From contig JBAIAA010000262.1 in the NCBI GenBank assembly GCA_037893245.1, positions 620,001 through 684,000 on the forward strand: 64,000 bases of DNA, read 5' to 3'. The DNA comes from Crossaster papposus. Its lineage: Eukaryota; Echinodermata; Asteroidea; Velatida; Solasteridae. Shown one piece after another: positions 24,010 through 35,346 of the stretch. Numbering within the stretch: the stretch's first letter is position 1; the number at the start of each line of letters is the position of its first letter. The position numbers and the translations under genes were made by a program. Under the pieces are notes generated by a model. The model had not been told where the DNA came from and did not search any database. It was given only the letters and a program-made list of their open reading frames with translations.

Positions 24010-24030
24010 CTAAATCTACATAATTTGAAT
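24010..24030. other. Inversion junction between the two array arms (tail to tail)
   Basis: Left of about 24020 the sequence is a D-to-A spacer on +, ending TAAATCTACAT just before the expected GAGG of module A. Right of it the sequence is the reverse strand of a B-type 3' flank (AATTTGAATAACAGTGAAGC). The arms do not form a perfect palindrome at the centre: the left arm ends in a D-to-A spacer and the right in a B-type flank. At most one or two bases of overlap are visible. tRNA strands converge on this point. Confidence 0.93.
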
Positions 24031-24041
24031 AACAGTGAAGC

Positions 24042-24046
24042 AAAAA
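24042..24046 (-). terminator. T5 run after module X
   Basis: AAAAA on +, hence TTTTT on the tRNA strand, starting 9 nt beyond the 3' end of X. Confidence 0.65.
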
Positions 24047-24054
24047 TACCTCTT

Positions 24055-24126
24055 TAGCAGAGCGAGGATTTGGTCCTCGGACCTCTGGGTTATGGGCCCA
24101 GCACGCTCCCACTGCTCCACTCTACT
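24055..24126 (-). tRNA. Unique junction module X: best-paired tRNA-iMet-like element (CAT)
   Basis: A single-copy, 72-nt module at the inversion. Acceptor AGTAGAG/CTCTGCT pairs at all seven positions (one G-T), and it is the only module in the window with the initiator-specific A1:T72. D stem GAGC/GCGT has one mismatch and the D-loop keeps GGG; anticodon arm CTGGG-CCCATAA-CCCAG is perfect; T stem CGAGG/CCTCG is perfect with loop ACCAAAT, which lacks A60 and T55. A box TGGAGCAGTGG; B box GACCAAATC is off consensus. About six differences from the inferred parent. Its upstream flank (CATGA, TTTCTAAATGTA) is A/C type while its downstream flank (AAGAGGTATTTTT) is B type, and no E segment follows it. 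It may be a hybrid from recombination within tRNA homology, or a survivor of an older, simpler unit. Confidence 0.82.
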
Positions 24127-24228
24127 TCATGTACATTTAGAAACAGCAATCAAAATGAAAGCAGACATTCTAAAAACATTCTAAAATAATTATTAAATTT
24201 GAATAACAGTGAAGCAAAAATACCTCTT
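24127..24228 (-). other. Diverged spacer between X and the first right-arm B module
   Basis: Same plan as the B-to-C spacer (T5, GCTTCACTG, paired TTAGAATG) but with several private changes near X (CATTTTGATTGCTG instead of TATTTTGTTTGTTG), showing that X and its flank have not been homogenised with the array. Confidence 0.75.
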
Positions 24229-24300
24229 AAGCAGAGCGAGGTTTCGGTCCTCGGGCCTCTGGGTTATGGGCCCATCACGCTCCCACGGCACCACTCTGCG
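24229..24300 (-). tRNA. First right-arm module B (CAT)
   Basis: B type as in the left arm, but the discriminator is T (…CTCTGCTTAAGAGG on the tRNA strand). The same TTAAGC variant reappears on + near 27431, four units on. Confidence 0.78.
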
Positions 24301-24346
24301 TAACTATTTGTAATGAAAATGAAATCACTTTCAAGAAAATAATTAT

Positions 24347-24430
24347 CCTGAGCAGACCGAGGTTGTGGTCAACCAAACTCTCGGGTACTGACCAAGAAAG
24401 TGTCTACTTTGTCACTCCGAGTCGAGTACC
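24347..24430 (-). pseudogene. First right-arm E1 (5S-like relic)
   Basis: Identical in plan to left-arm E1, including the outer CTCGG/CCGAG hairpin and the following TTTT on the - strand. Confidence 0.5.
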
Positions 24431-24452
24431 TCATGTCATACCAAAAACTTGT

Positions 24453-24524
24453 TAGAAGAGCGAGGTTTCGATCCTCGGACCTCTGGGTTATGGGCCCAGC
24501 ACGCTTCAACTGCGCCACTATGCC
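24453..24524 (-). tRNA. First right-arm module A (CAT), proximal type
   Basis: Same sequence class as most left-arm A modules: acceptor 3' strand CTCTTCT, D-loop AGTTGAA. This class persists through the unit at ~37224. Confidence 0.8.
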
Positions 24525-24626
24525 TCATGTAAATTTTGAAAATGCAAACAAAATTAAAGCAGACATTCTAAAAACATTCTACAATATTTATTAAATGTGA
24601 ATAGCAGTGAAGCAAAAATACCTAGT

Positions 24627-24698
24627 TAGCAAAGCGAGGTTTTGGTCCTCGGACCTCTGGGCTATGGGCCCATCACGCTCCCGCTGCACTACTCTGCG
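24627..24698 (-). tRNA. First right-arm module D (CAT)
   Basis: Matches left-arm D: CGCAGAG/CTTTGCT acceptor, CCCATAG loop. Confidence 0.78.
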
Positions 24699-24744
24699 TA
24701 ACTATTTTTAATGAAAATGAAATCCCTATCAAATACAAAATTAT

Positions 24745-24828
24745 CCTGAGCAGACCGAGGTTGTGATCATCCGAACTCTCGGTTACTGACCAAGAAAGGG
24801 TCTACTTTGTGACTCTGAGTCGAGTACT
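24745..24828 (-). pseudogene. First right-arm E2 (5S-like relic)
   Basis: Matches left-arm E2 with a private G at TTTGTGACTCTGAG (+ strand, near 24810), also present in the unit at about 27210. Confidence 0.5.
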
Positions 24829-24853
24829 TCAAGTCATACCAAAAACTTATTAG

Positions 24854-24925
24854 CAGCAGAACGAGGTTTTGATCCTCGGCACTCTGGGTTATAGGCCCAG
24901 CAAGTTTCCACTGCGCCACCATGCC
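24854..24925 (-). tRNA. First right-arm module C (TAT anticodon)
   Basis: C type with TAT anticodon and one extra change in the D arm (AACTTG for AGCTTG on the tRNA strand). Confidence 0.75.
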
Positions 24926-27432
24926 TCATGTAAATTTAGAAAAACAACAAACAAAATAAAAGCAGACATTCTAAAAACATTCTAAAATAATTATTAAATT
25001 TGAATAACAGTGAAGCAAAAATACCTCTTCAGCAGAGCGAGGTTTCGGTCCTCGGGCCTCTGGGTTATGGGCCCATCACGCTCCCACGGCACCACTCTGC
25101 GTAACTATTTGTAATGAAAATGAAATCACTTTCAAGAAAATAATTATCCTGAGCAGACCGAGGTTGTGGTCAACCAAACTCTCGGGTACTGACCAAGAAA
25201 GTGTCTACTTTGTCACTCCGAGTCGAGTACCTCATGTCATACCAAAAACTTGTTAGAAGAGCGAGGTTTCGATCCTCGGACCTCTGGGTTATGGGCCCAG
25301 CACGCTTCAACTGCGCCACTATGCCTCATGTAAATTTTGAAAATGCAAACAAAATTAAAGCAGACATTCTAAAAACATTCTACAATATTTATTAAATGTG
25401 AATAGCAGTGAAGCAAAAATACCTAGTTAGCAAAGCGAGGTTTTGGTCCTCGGACCTCTGGGCTATGGGCCCATCACGCTCCCGCTGCACTACTCTGCGT
25501 AACTATTTTTAATGAAAATGAAATCCCTATCAAATACAAAATTATCCTGAGCAGACCGAGGTTGTGATCATCCGAACTCTCGGTTACTGACCAAGAAAGG
25601 GTCTACTTTGTCACTCTGAGTCGAGTACTTCAAGTCATACCAAAAACTTATTAGCAGCAGAACGAGGTTTTGATCCTCGGCACTCTGGGTTATAGGCCCA
25701 GCAAGCTTCCACTGCGCCACCATGCCTCATGTTAATTTAGAAAAACAACAAACAAAATAAAAGCAGACATTCTAAAAACATTCTAAAATAATTATTAAAT
25801 TTGAATAACAGTGAAGCAAAAATACCTCTTTAGCAGAGCGAGGTTTCGGTCCTCGGGCCTCTGGGTTATGGGCCCATCACGCTCCCACGGCACCACTCTG
25901 CGTAACTATTTGTAATGAAAATGAAATCACTTTCAAGAAAATAATTATCCTGAGCAGACCGAGGTTGTGGTCAACCAAACTCTCGGGTACTGACCAAGAA
26001 AGTGTCTACTTTGTCACTCCGAGTCGATTACCTCATGTCATACCAAAAACTTGTTAGAAGAGCGAGGTTTCGATCCTCGGACCTCTGGGTTATGGGCCCA
26101 GCACGCTTCAACTGCGCCACTATGCCCCATGTAAATTTTGAAAATGCAAACAAAATTAAAGCAGACATTCTAAAAACATTCTACAATATTTATTAAATGT
26201 GAATAGCAGTGAAGCAAAAATACCTAGTTAGCAAAGCGAGGTTTTGGTCCTCGGACCTCTGGGCTATGGGCCCATCACGCTCCCGCTGCACTACTCTGCG
26301 TAACTATTTTTAATGAAAATGAAATCCCTATCAAATACAAAATTATCCTGAGCAGACCGAGGTTGTGATCATCCGAACTCTCGGTTACTGACCAAGAAAG
26401 GGTCTACTTTGTCACTCTGAGTCGAGTACTTCAAGTCATACCAAAAACTTATTAGCAGCAGAACGAGGTTTTGATCCTCGGCACTCTGGGTTATAGGCCC
26501 AGCAAGCTTCCACTGCGCCACCATGCCTCATGTAAATTTAGAAAAACAACAAACAAAATAAAAGCAGACATTCTAAAAACATTCTAAAATAATTATTAAA
26601 TTTGAATAACAGTGAAGCAAAAATACCTCTTTAGCAGAGCGAGGTTTCGGTCCTCGGGCCTCTGGGTTATGGGCCCATCACGCTCCCACGGCACCACTCT
26701 GCGTAACTATTTGTAATGAAAATGAAATCACTTTCAAGAAAATAATTATCCTGAGCAGACCGAGGTTGTGGTCAACCAAACTCTCGGGTACTGACCAAGA
26801 AAGTGTCTACTTTGTCACTCCGAGTCGAGTACCTCATGTCATACCAAAAAATTGTTAGAAGAGCGAGGTTTCGATCCTCGGACCTCTGGGTTATGGGCCC
26901 AGCACGCTTCAACTGCGCCACTATGCCTCATGTAAATTTTGAAAATGCAAACAAAATTAAAGCAGACATTCTAAAAACATTCTACAATATTTATTAAATG
27001 TGAATAGCAGTGAAGCAAAAATACCTAGTTAGCAAAGCGAGGTTTTGGTCCTCGGACCTCTGGGCTATGGGCCCATCACGCTCCCGCTGCACTACTCTGC
27101 GTAACTATTTTTAATGAAAATGAAATCCCTATCAAATACAAAATTATCCTGAGCAGACCGAGGTTGTGATCATCCGAACTCTCGGTTACTGACCAAGAAA
27201 GGGTCTACTTTGTGACTCTGAGTCGAGTACTTCAAGTCATACCAAAAACTTATTAGCAGCAGAACGAGGTTTTGATCCTCGGCACTCTGGGTTATAGGCC
27301 CAGCAAGCTTCCACTGCGCCACCATGCCTCATGTAAATTTAGAAAAACAACAAACAAAATAAAAGCAGACATTCTAAAAACATTCTAAAATAATTATTAA
27401 ATTTGAATAACAGTGAAGCAAAAATACCTCTT

Positions 27433-27511
27433 AAGCAGAGCGAGGTTTCGGTCCTCGGGCCTCGGGCCTCTTGGTTATGGGCCCATCACGCTCCCACGGC
27501 ACCACTCTGCG
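27433..27511 (-). tRNA. Module B copy broken by a 7-bp tandem duplication
   Basis: The segment CTCGGGC is duplicated (+ strand, near 27453-27466), lengthening the T-arm/variable-loop region and making the module 79 nt. The T arm cannot fold normally. It also carries CTTGG for CTGGG at the anticodon stem and a T discriminator. The change shifts all downstream units by 7 bp and occurs once. Confidence 0.8.
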
Positions 27512-29212
27512 TAACTATTTGTAATGAAAATGAAATCACTTTCAAGAAAATAATTATCCTGAGCAGACCGAGGTTGTGGTCAACCAAACTCTCGGGTACT
27601 GACCAAGAAAGTGTCTACTTTGTCACTCCGAGTCGAGTACCTCATGTCATACCAAAAACTTGTTAGAAGAGCGAGGTTTCGATCCTCGGACCTCTGGGTT
27701 ATGGGCCCAGCACGCTTCAACTGCGCCACTATGCCTCATGTAAATTTTGAAAATGCAAACAAAATTAAAGCAGACATTCTAAAAACATTCTACAATATTT
27801 ATTAAATGTGAATAGCAGTGAAGCAAAAATACCTAGTTAGCAAAGCGAGGTTTTGGTCCTCGGACCTCTGGGCTATGGGCCCATCACGCTCCCGCTGCAC
27901 TACTCTGCGTAACTATTTTTAATGAAAATGAAATCCCTATCAAATACAAAATTATCCTGAGCAGACCGAGGTTGTGATCATCCGAACTCTCGGTTACTGA
28001 CCAAGAAAGGGTCTACTTTGTCACTCTGAGTCGAGTACTTCAAGTCATACCAAAAACTTATTAGCAGCAGAACGAGGTTTTGATCCTCGGCACTCTGGGT
28101 TATAGGCCCAGCAAGCTTCCACTGCGCCACCATGCCTCATGTTAATTTAGAAAAACAACAAACAAAATAAAAGCAGACATTCTAAAAACATTCTAAAATA
28201 ATTATTAAATTTGAATAACAGTGAAGCAAAAATACCTCTTTAGCAGAGCGAGGTTTCGGTCCTCGGGCCTCTGGGTTATGGGCCAATCACGCTCCCACGG
28301 CACCACTCTGCGTAACTATTTGTATTGAAAATGAAATCACTTTCAAGAAAATAATTATCCTGAGCAGACCGAGGTTGTGGTCAACCAAACTCTCGGGTAC
28401 TGACCAAGAAAGTGTCTACTTTGTCACTCCGAGTCGAGTACCTCATGTCATACCAAAAACTTGTTAGAAGAGCGAGGTTTCGATCCTCGGACCTCTGGGT
28501 TATGGGCCCAGCACGCTTCAACTGCGCCACTATGCCTCATGTAAATTTTGAAAATGCAAACAAAATTAAAGCAGACATTCTAAAAACATTCTACAATATT
28601 TATTAAATGTGAATAGCAGTGAAGCAAAAATACCTAGTTAGCAAAGCGAGGTTTTGGTCCTCGGACCTCTGGGCTATGGGCCCATCACGCTCCCGCTGCA
28701 CTACTCTGCGTAACTATTTTTAATGAAAATGAAATCCCTATCAAATACAAAATTATCCTGAGCAGACCGAGGTTGTGATCATCCGAACTCTCGGTTACTG
28801 ACCAAGAAAGGGTCTACTTTGTCACTCTGAGTCGAGTACTTCAAGTCATACCAAAAACTTATTAGCAGCAGAACGAGGTTTTGATCCTCGGCACTCTGGG
28901 TTATAGGCCCAGCAAGCTTCCACTGCGCCACCATGCCTCATGTAAATTTAGAAAAACAACAAACAAAATAAAAGCAGACATTCTAAAAACATTCTAAAAT
29001 AATTATTAAATTTGAATAACAGTGAAGCAAAAATACCTCTTTAGCAGAGCGAGGTTTCGGTCCTCGGGCCTCTGGGTTATGGGCCCATCACGCTCCCACG
29101 GCACCACTCTGCGTAACTATTTGTAATGAAAATGAAATCACTTTCAAGAAAATAATTATCCTGAGCAGACCGAGGTTGTGGTCAACCAAACTCTCGGGTA
29201 CTGACCAATAAA

Positions 29213-31615
29213 GTGTCTACTTTGTCACTCCGAGTCGAGTACCTCATGTCATACCAAAAACTTGTTAGAAGAGCGAGGTTTCGATCCTCGGACCTCTGGG
29301 TTATGGGCCCAGCACGCTTCAACTGCGCCACTATGCCTCATGTAAATTTTGAAAATGCAAACAAAATTAAAGCAGACATTCTAAAAACATTCTACAATAT
29401 TTATTAAATGTGAATAGCAGTGAAGCAAAAATACCTAGTTAGCAAAGCGAGGTTTTGGTCCTCGGACCTCTGGGTTATGGGCCCATCACGCTCCCGCTGC
29501 ACTACTCTGCGTAACTATTTTTAATGAAAATGAAATCCCTATCAAATACCAAATTATCCTGAGCAGACCGAGGTTGTGATCATCCGAACTCTCGGTTACT
29601 GACCAAGAAAGGGTCTACTTTGTCACTCTGAGTCGAGTACTTCAAGTCATACCAAAAACTTATTAGCAGCAGAACGAGGTTTTGATCCTCGGCACTCTGG
29701 GTTATAGGCCCAGCAAGCTTCCACTGCGCCACCATGCCTCATGTAAATTTAGAAAAACAACAAACAAAATAAAAGCAGACATTCTAAAAACATTCTAAAA
29801 TAATTATTAAATTTGAATAACAGTGAAGCAAAAATACCTCTTTAGCAGAGCGAGGTTTCGGTCCTCGGGCCTCTGGGTTATGGGCCCATCACGCTCCCAC
29901 GGCACCACTCTGCGTAACTATTTGTAATGAAAATGAAATCACTTTCAAGAAAATAATTATCCTGAGCAGACCGAGGTTGTGGTCAACCAAACTCTCGGGT
30001 ACTGACCAAGAAAGTGTCTACTTTGTCACTCCGAGTCGAGTACCTCATGTCATACCAAAAACTTGTTAGAAGAGCGAGGTTTCGATCCTCGGACCTCTGG
30101 GTTATGGGCCCAGCACGCTTCAACTGCGCCACTATGCCTCATGTAAATTTTGAAAATGCAAACAAAATTAAAGCAGACATTCTAAAAACATTCTACAATA
30201 TTTATTAAATGTGAATAGCAGTGAAGCAAAAATACCTAGTTAGCAAAGCGAGGTTTTGGTCCTCGGACCTCTGGGCTATGGGCCCATCACGCTCCCGCTG
30301 CACTACTCTGCGTAACTATTTTTAATGAAAATGAAATCCCTATCAAATACAAAATTATCCTGAGCAGACCGAGGTTGTGATCATCCGAACTCTCGGTTAC
30401 TGACCAAGAAAGGGTCTACTTTGTCACTCTGAGTCGAGTACTTCAAGTCATACCAAAAACTTATTAGCAGCAGAACGAGGTTTTGATCCTCGGCACTCTG
30501 GGTTATAGGCCCAGCAAGCTTCCACTGCGCCACCATGCCTCATGTAAATTTAGAAAAACAACAAACAAAATAAAAGCAGACATTCTAAAAACATTCTAAA
30601 ATAATTATTAAATTTGAATAACAGTGAAGCAAAAATACCTCTTTAGCAGAGCGAGGTTTCGGTCCTCGGGCCTCTGGGTTATGGGCCCATCACGCTCCCA
30701 CGGCACCACTCTGCGTAACTATTTGTAATGAAAATGAAATCACTTTCAAGAAAATAATTATCCTGAGCAGACCGAGGTTGTGGTCAACCAAACTCTCGGG
30801 TACTGACCAATAAAGTGTCTACTTTGTCACTCCGAGTCGAGTACCTCATGTCATACCAAAAACTTGTTAGAAGAGCGAGGTTTCGATCCTCGGACCTCTG
30901 GGTTATGGGCCCAGCACGCTTCAACTGCGCCACTATGCCTCATGTAAATTTTGAAAATGCAAACAAAATTAAAGCAGACATTCTAAAAACATTCTACAAT
31001 ATTTATTAAATGTGAATAGCAGTGAAGCAAAAATACCTAGTTAGCAAAGCGAGGTTTTGGTCCTCGGACCTCTGGGTTATGGGCCCATCACGCTCCCGCT
31101 GCACTACTCTGCGTAACTATTTTTAATGAAAATGAAATCCCTATCAAATACCAAATTATCCTGAGCAGACCGAGGTTGTGATCATCCGAACTCTCGGTTA
31201 CTGACCAAGAAAGGGTCTACTTTGTCACTCTGAGTCGAGTACTTCAAGTCATACCAAAAACTTATTAGCAGCAGAACGAGGTTTTGATCCTCGGCACTCT
31301 GGGTTATAGGCCCAGCAAGCTTCCACTGCGCCACCATGCCTCATGTAAATTTAGAAAAACAACAAACAAAATAAAAGCAGACATTCTAAAAACATTCTAA
31401 AATAATTATTAAATTTGAATAACAGTGAAGCAAAAATACCTCTTTAGCAGAGCGAGGTTTCGGTCCTCGGGCCTCTGGGTTATGGGCCCATCACGCTCCC
31501 ACGGCACCACTCTGCGTAACTATTTGTAATGAAAATGAAATCACTTTCAAGAAAATAATTATCCTGAGCAGACCGAGGTTGTGGTCAACCAAACTCTCGG
31601 GTACTGACCAAGAAA
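29213..31615 (-). repeat. Two-unit (1602-bp) higher-order repeat
   Basis: Units at 29213 and 30815 share three rare variants 1602 bp apart: GACCAATAAAG, AAATACCAAATT, and a D module in which the loop is CCCATAA like A and B. The unit between them lacks all three. Confidence 0.78.
29440..29511 (-). tRNA. Module D copy with A-type anticodon loop (CCCATAA)
   Basis: The usual G at loop position 38 is A, restoring the parent loop; probably conversion from a neighbouring A or B module. A second copy lies at 31042-31113. Confidence 0.75.
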
Positions 31616-34600
31616 GTGTCTACTTTGTCACTCCGAGTCGAGTACCTCATGTCATACCAAAAACTTGTTAGAAGAGCGAGGTTTCGATCCTCGGACCTCT
31701 GGGTTATGGGCCCAGCACGCTTCAACTGCGCCACTATGCCTCATGTAAATTTTGAAAATGCAAACAAAATTAAAGCAGACATTCTAAAAACATTCTACAC
31801 TATTTATTAAATGTGAATAGCAGTGAAGCAAAAATACCTAGTTAGCAAAGCGAGGTTTTGGTCCTCGGACCTCTGGGCTATGGGCCCATCACGCTCCCGC
31901 TGCACTACTCTGCGTAACTATTTTTAATGAAAATGAAATCCCCATCAAATACAAAATTATCCTGAGCAGACCGAGGTTGTGATCATCCGAACTCTCGGTT
32001 ACTGACCAAGAAAGGGTCTACTTTGTCACTCTGAGTCGAGTACTTCAAGTCATACCAAAAACTTATTAGCAGCAGAACGAGGTTTTGATCCTCGGCACTC
32101 TGGGTTATAGGCCCAGCAAGCTTCCACTGCGCCACCATGCCTCATGTAAATTTAGAAAAACAACAAACAAAATAAAAGCAGACATTCTAAAAACATTCTA
32201 AAATAATTATTAAATTTGAATAACAGTGAAGCAAAAATACCTCTTTAGCAGAGCGAGGTTTCGGTCCTCGGGCCTCTGGGTTATGGGCCCATCACGCTCC
32301 CACGGCACCACTCTGCGTAACTATTTGTAATGAAAATGAAATCACTTTCAAGAAAATAATTATCCTGAGCAGACCGAGGTTGTGGTCAACCAAACTCTCG
32401 GGTACTGACCAAGAAAGTGTCTACTTTGTCACTCCGAGTCGAGTACCTCATGTCATACCAAAAACTTGTTAGAAGAGCGAGGTTTCGATCCTCGGACCTC
32501 TGGGTTATGGGCCCAGCACGCTTCAACTGCGCCACTATGCCTCATGTAAATTTTGAAAAATGCAAACAAAATTAAAGCAGACATTCTAAAAACATTCTAC
32601 AATATTTATTAAATGTGAATAGCAGTGAAGCAAAAATACCTAGTTAGCAAAGCGAGGTTTTGGTCCTCGGACCTCTGGGCTATGGGCCCATCACGCTCCC
32701 GCTGCACTACTCTGCGTAACTATTTTTAATGAAAATGAAATCCCTATCAAATACAAAATTATCCTGAGCAGACCGAGGTTGTGATCATCCGAACTCTCGG
32801 TTACTGACCAAGAAAGGGTCTACTTTGTCACTCTGAGTCGAGTACTTCAAGTCATACCAAAAACTTATTAGCAGCAGAACGAGGTTTTGATCCTCGGCAC
32901 TCTGGGTTATAGGCCCAGCAAGCTTCCACTGCGCCACCATGCCTCATGTTAATTTAGAAAAACAACAAACAAAATAAAAGCAGACATTCTAAAAACATTC
33001 TAAAATAATTATTAAATTTGAATAACAGTGAAGCAAAAATACCTCTTTAGCAGAGCGAGGTTTCGGTCCTCGGGCCTCTGGGTTATGGGCCCATCACGCT
33101 CCCACGGCACCACTCTGCGTAACTATTTGTAATGAAAATGAAATCACTTTCAAGAAAATAATTATCCTGAGCAGACCGAGGTTGTGGTCAACCAAACTCT
33201 CGGGTACTGACCAAGAAAGTGTCTACTTTGTCACTCCGAGTCGATTACCTCATGTCATACCAAAAACTTGTTAGAAGAGCGAGGTTTCGATCCTCGGACC
33301 TCTGGGTTATGGGCCCAGCACGCTTCAACTGCGCCACTATGCCTCATGTAAATTTTGAAAATGCAAACAAAATTAAAGCAGACATTCTAAAAACATTCTA
33401 CAATATTTATTAAATGTGAATAGCAGTGAAGCAAAAATAGCTAGTTAGCAAAGCGAGGTTTTGGTCCTCGGACCTCTGGGCTATGGGCCCATCACGCTCC
33501 CGCTGCACTACTCTGCGTAACTATTTTTAATGAAAATGAAATCCCTATCAAATACAAAATTATCCTGAGCAGACCGAGGTTGTGATCATCCGAACTCTCG
33601 GTTACTGACCAAGAAAGGGTCTACTTTGTCACTCTGAGTCGAGTACTTCAAGTCATACCAAAAACTTATTAGCAGCAGAACGAGGTTTTGATCCTCGGCA
33701 CTCTGGGTTATAGGCCCAGCAAGCTTCCACTGCGCCACCATGCCTCATGTAAATTTAGAAAAACAACAAACAAAATAAAAGCAGACATTCTAAAAACATT
33801 CTAAAATAATTATTAAATTTGAATAACAGTGAAGCAAAAATACCTCTTTAGCAGAGCGAGGTTTCGGTCCTCGGGCCTCTGGGTTATGGGCCCATCACGC
33901 TCCCACGGCACCACTCTGCGTAACTATTTGTAATGAAAATGAAATCACTTTCAAGAAAATAATTATCCTGAGCAGACCGAGGTTGTGGTCAACCAAACTC
34001 TCGGGTACTGACCAAGAAAGTGTCTACTTTGTCACTCCGAGTCGAGTACCTCATGTCATACCAAAAACTTGTTAGAAGAGCGAGGTTTCGATCCTCGGAC
34101 CTCTGGGTTATGGGCCCAGCACGCTTCAACTGCGCCACTATGCCTCATGTAAATTTTGAAAATGCAAACAAAATTAAAGCAGACATTCTAAAAACATTCT
34201 ACACTATTTATTAAATGTGAATAGCAGTGAAGCAAAAATACCTAGTTAGCAAAGCGAGGTTTTGGTCCTCGGACCTCTGGGCTATGGGCCCATCACGCTC
34301 CCGCTGCACTACTCTGCGTAACTATTTTTAATGAAAATGAAATCCCCATCAAATACAAAATTATCCTGAGCAGACCGAGGTTGTGATCATCCGAACTCTC
34401 GGTTACTGACCAAGAAAGGGTCTACTTTGTCACTCTGAGTCGAGTACTTCAAGTCATACCAAAAACTTATTAGCAGCAGAACGAGGTTTTGATCCTCGGC
34501 ACTCTGGGTTATAGGCCCAGCAAGCTTCCACTGCGCCACCATGCCTCATGTAAATTTAGAAAAACAACAAACAAAATAAAAGCAGACATTCTAAAAACAT

Positions 34601-34820
34601 TCTAAAATAATTATTAAATTTGAATAACAGTGAAGCAAAAATACCTCTTTAGCAGAGCGTGGTTGCGGTCCTCGGGCCTCTGGGTTATGGGCCCATCACG
34701 CTCCCACGGCACCACTCTGCGTAACTATTTGTAATGAAAATGAAATCACTTTCAAGAAAATAATTATCCTGAGCAGACCGAGGTTGTGGTCAACCAAACT
34801 CTCGGGTACTGACCAAGAAA
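31616..34820 (-). repeat. Three-unit higher-order repeat in the proximal right arm
   Basis: Units at 31616 and 34020 share CTACACTATTT (near 31797 and 34201) and AATCCCCATC (near 31938 and 34342), 2404 bp apart. The unit between has one extra A near 32555, which accounts for the odd base. Confidence 0.72.
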
Positions 34821-35274
34821 GTGTCTACTTTGTCACTCCGAGTCGAGTACCTCATGTCATACCAAAAACTTGTTAGAAGAGCGAGGTTTCGATCCTCGGA
34901 CCTCTGGGTTATGGGCCCAGCACGCTTCAACTGCGCCACTATGCCTCATGTAAATTTAGAAAATGCAAACAAAATTAAAGCAGACATTCTAAAAACATTC
35001 TACAATATTTATTAAATGTGAATAGCAGTGAAGCAAAAATACCTAGTTAGCAAAGCGAGGTTTTGGTCCTCGGACCTCTGGGCTATGGGCCCATCACGCT
35101 CCCGCTGCACTACTCTGCGTAACTATTTTTAATGAAAATGAAATCCCTATCAAATACAAAATTATCCTGAGCAGACCGAGGTTGTGATCATCCGAACTCT
35201 CGGTTACTGACCAAGAAAGGGTCTACTTTGTCACTCTGAGTCGAGTACTTCAAGTCATACCAAAAACTTATTAG

Positions 35275-35346
35275 CAGCAGAACGAGGTTTTGATCCTCGG
35301 CACTCTGGGTTACAGGCCCAGCAAGCTTCCACTGCGCCACCATGCC
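35275..35346 (-). tRNA. Module C copy with TGT anticodon
   Basis: Anticodon at 35312-35314 (+ strand ACA) reads TGT on the tRNA strand, a threonine anticodon; all other C copies read carry TAT. Confidence 0.75.

Larger units (their letters stand above)
1..24020 (+). repeat. Left arm: 801-bp tandem array of tRNA-iMet-like / 5S-like units, tRNA strand +
   Basis: About 30 head-to-tail copies of an 801-bp unit, near identical by eye. Module starts follow simple rules: A at 791+801k (k=0-28), B at 214+801k, C at 390+801k, D at 617+801k, E1 at 84+801k and E2 at 487+801k (k=0-29). Add 2 beyond position 10742 and 4 beyond 13146, where a TA dinucleotide was inserted in the B-to-C spacer. Each tRNA-like module is 72 nt, each E module 84 nt. 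Spacers between tRNA-like modules are about 152 (A to B, containing E1), 104 (B to C), 155 (C to D, containing E2) and 102 bp (D to A). Nothing else interrupts the array: no protein gene, no transposon, no microsatellite. Confidence 0.97.

Noticed and set aside
24010-24030. Inversion as a foldback sequencing artefact
   Set aside because: A foldback would give mirrored variants on both sides. The arms differ in unit type next to the junction and a unique diverged module lies between them.
27403-27666. 87-codon open reading frame
   Set aside because: Created only by the 7-bp duplication in one B module; it reads through tRNA-like antisense sequence and occurs once.
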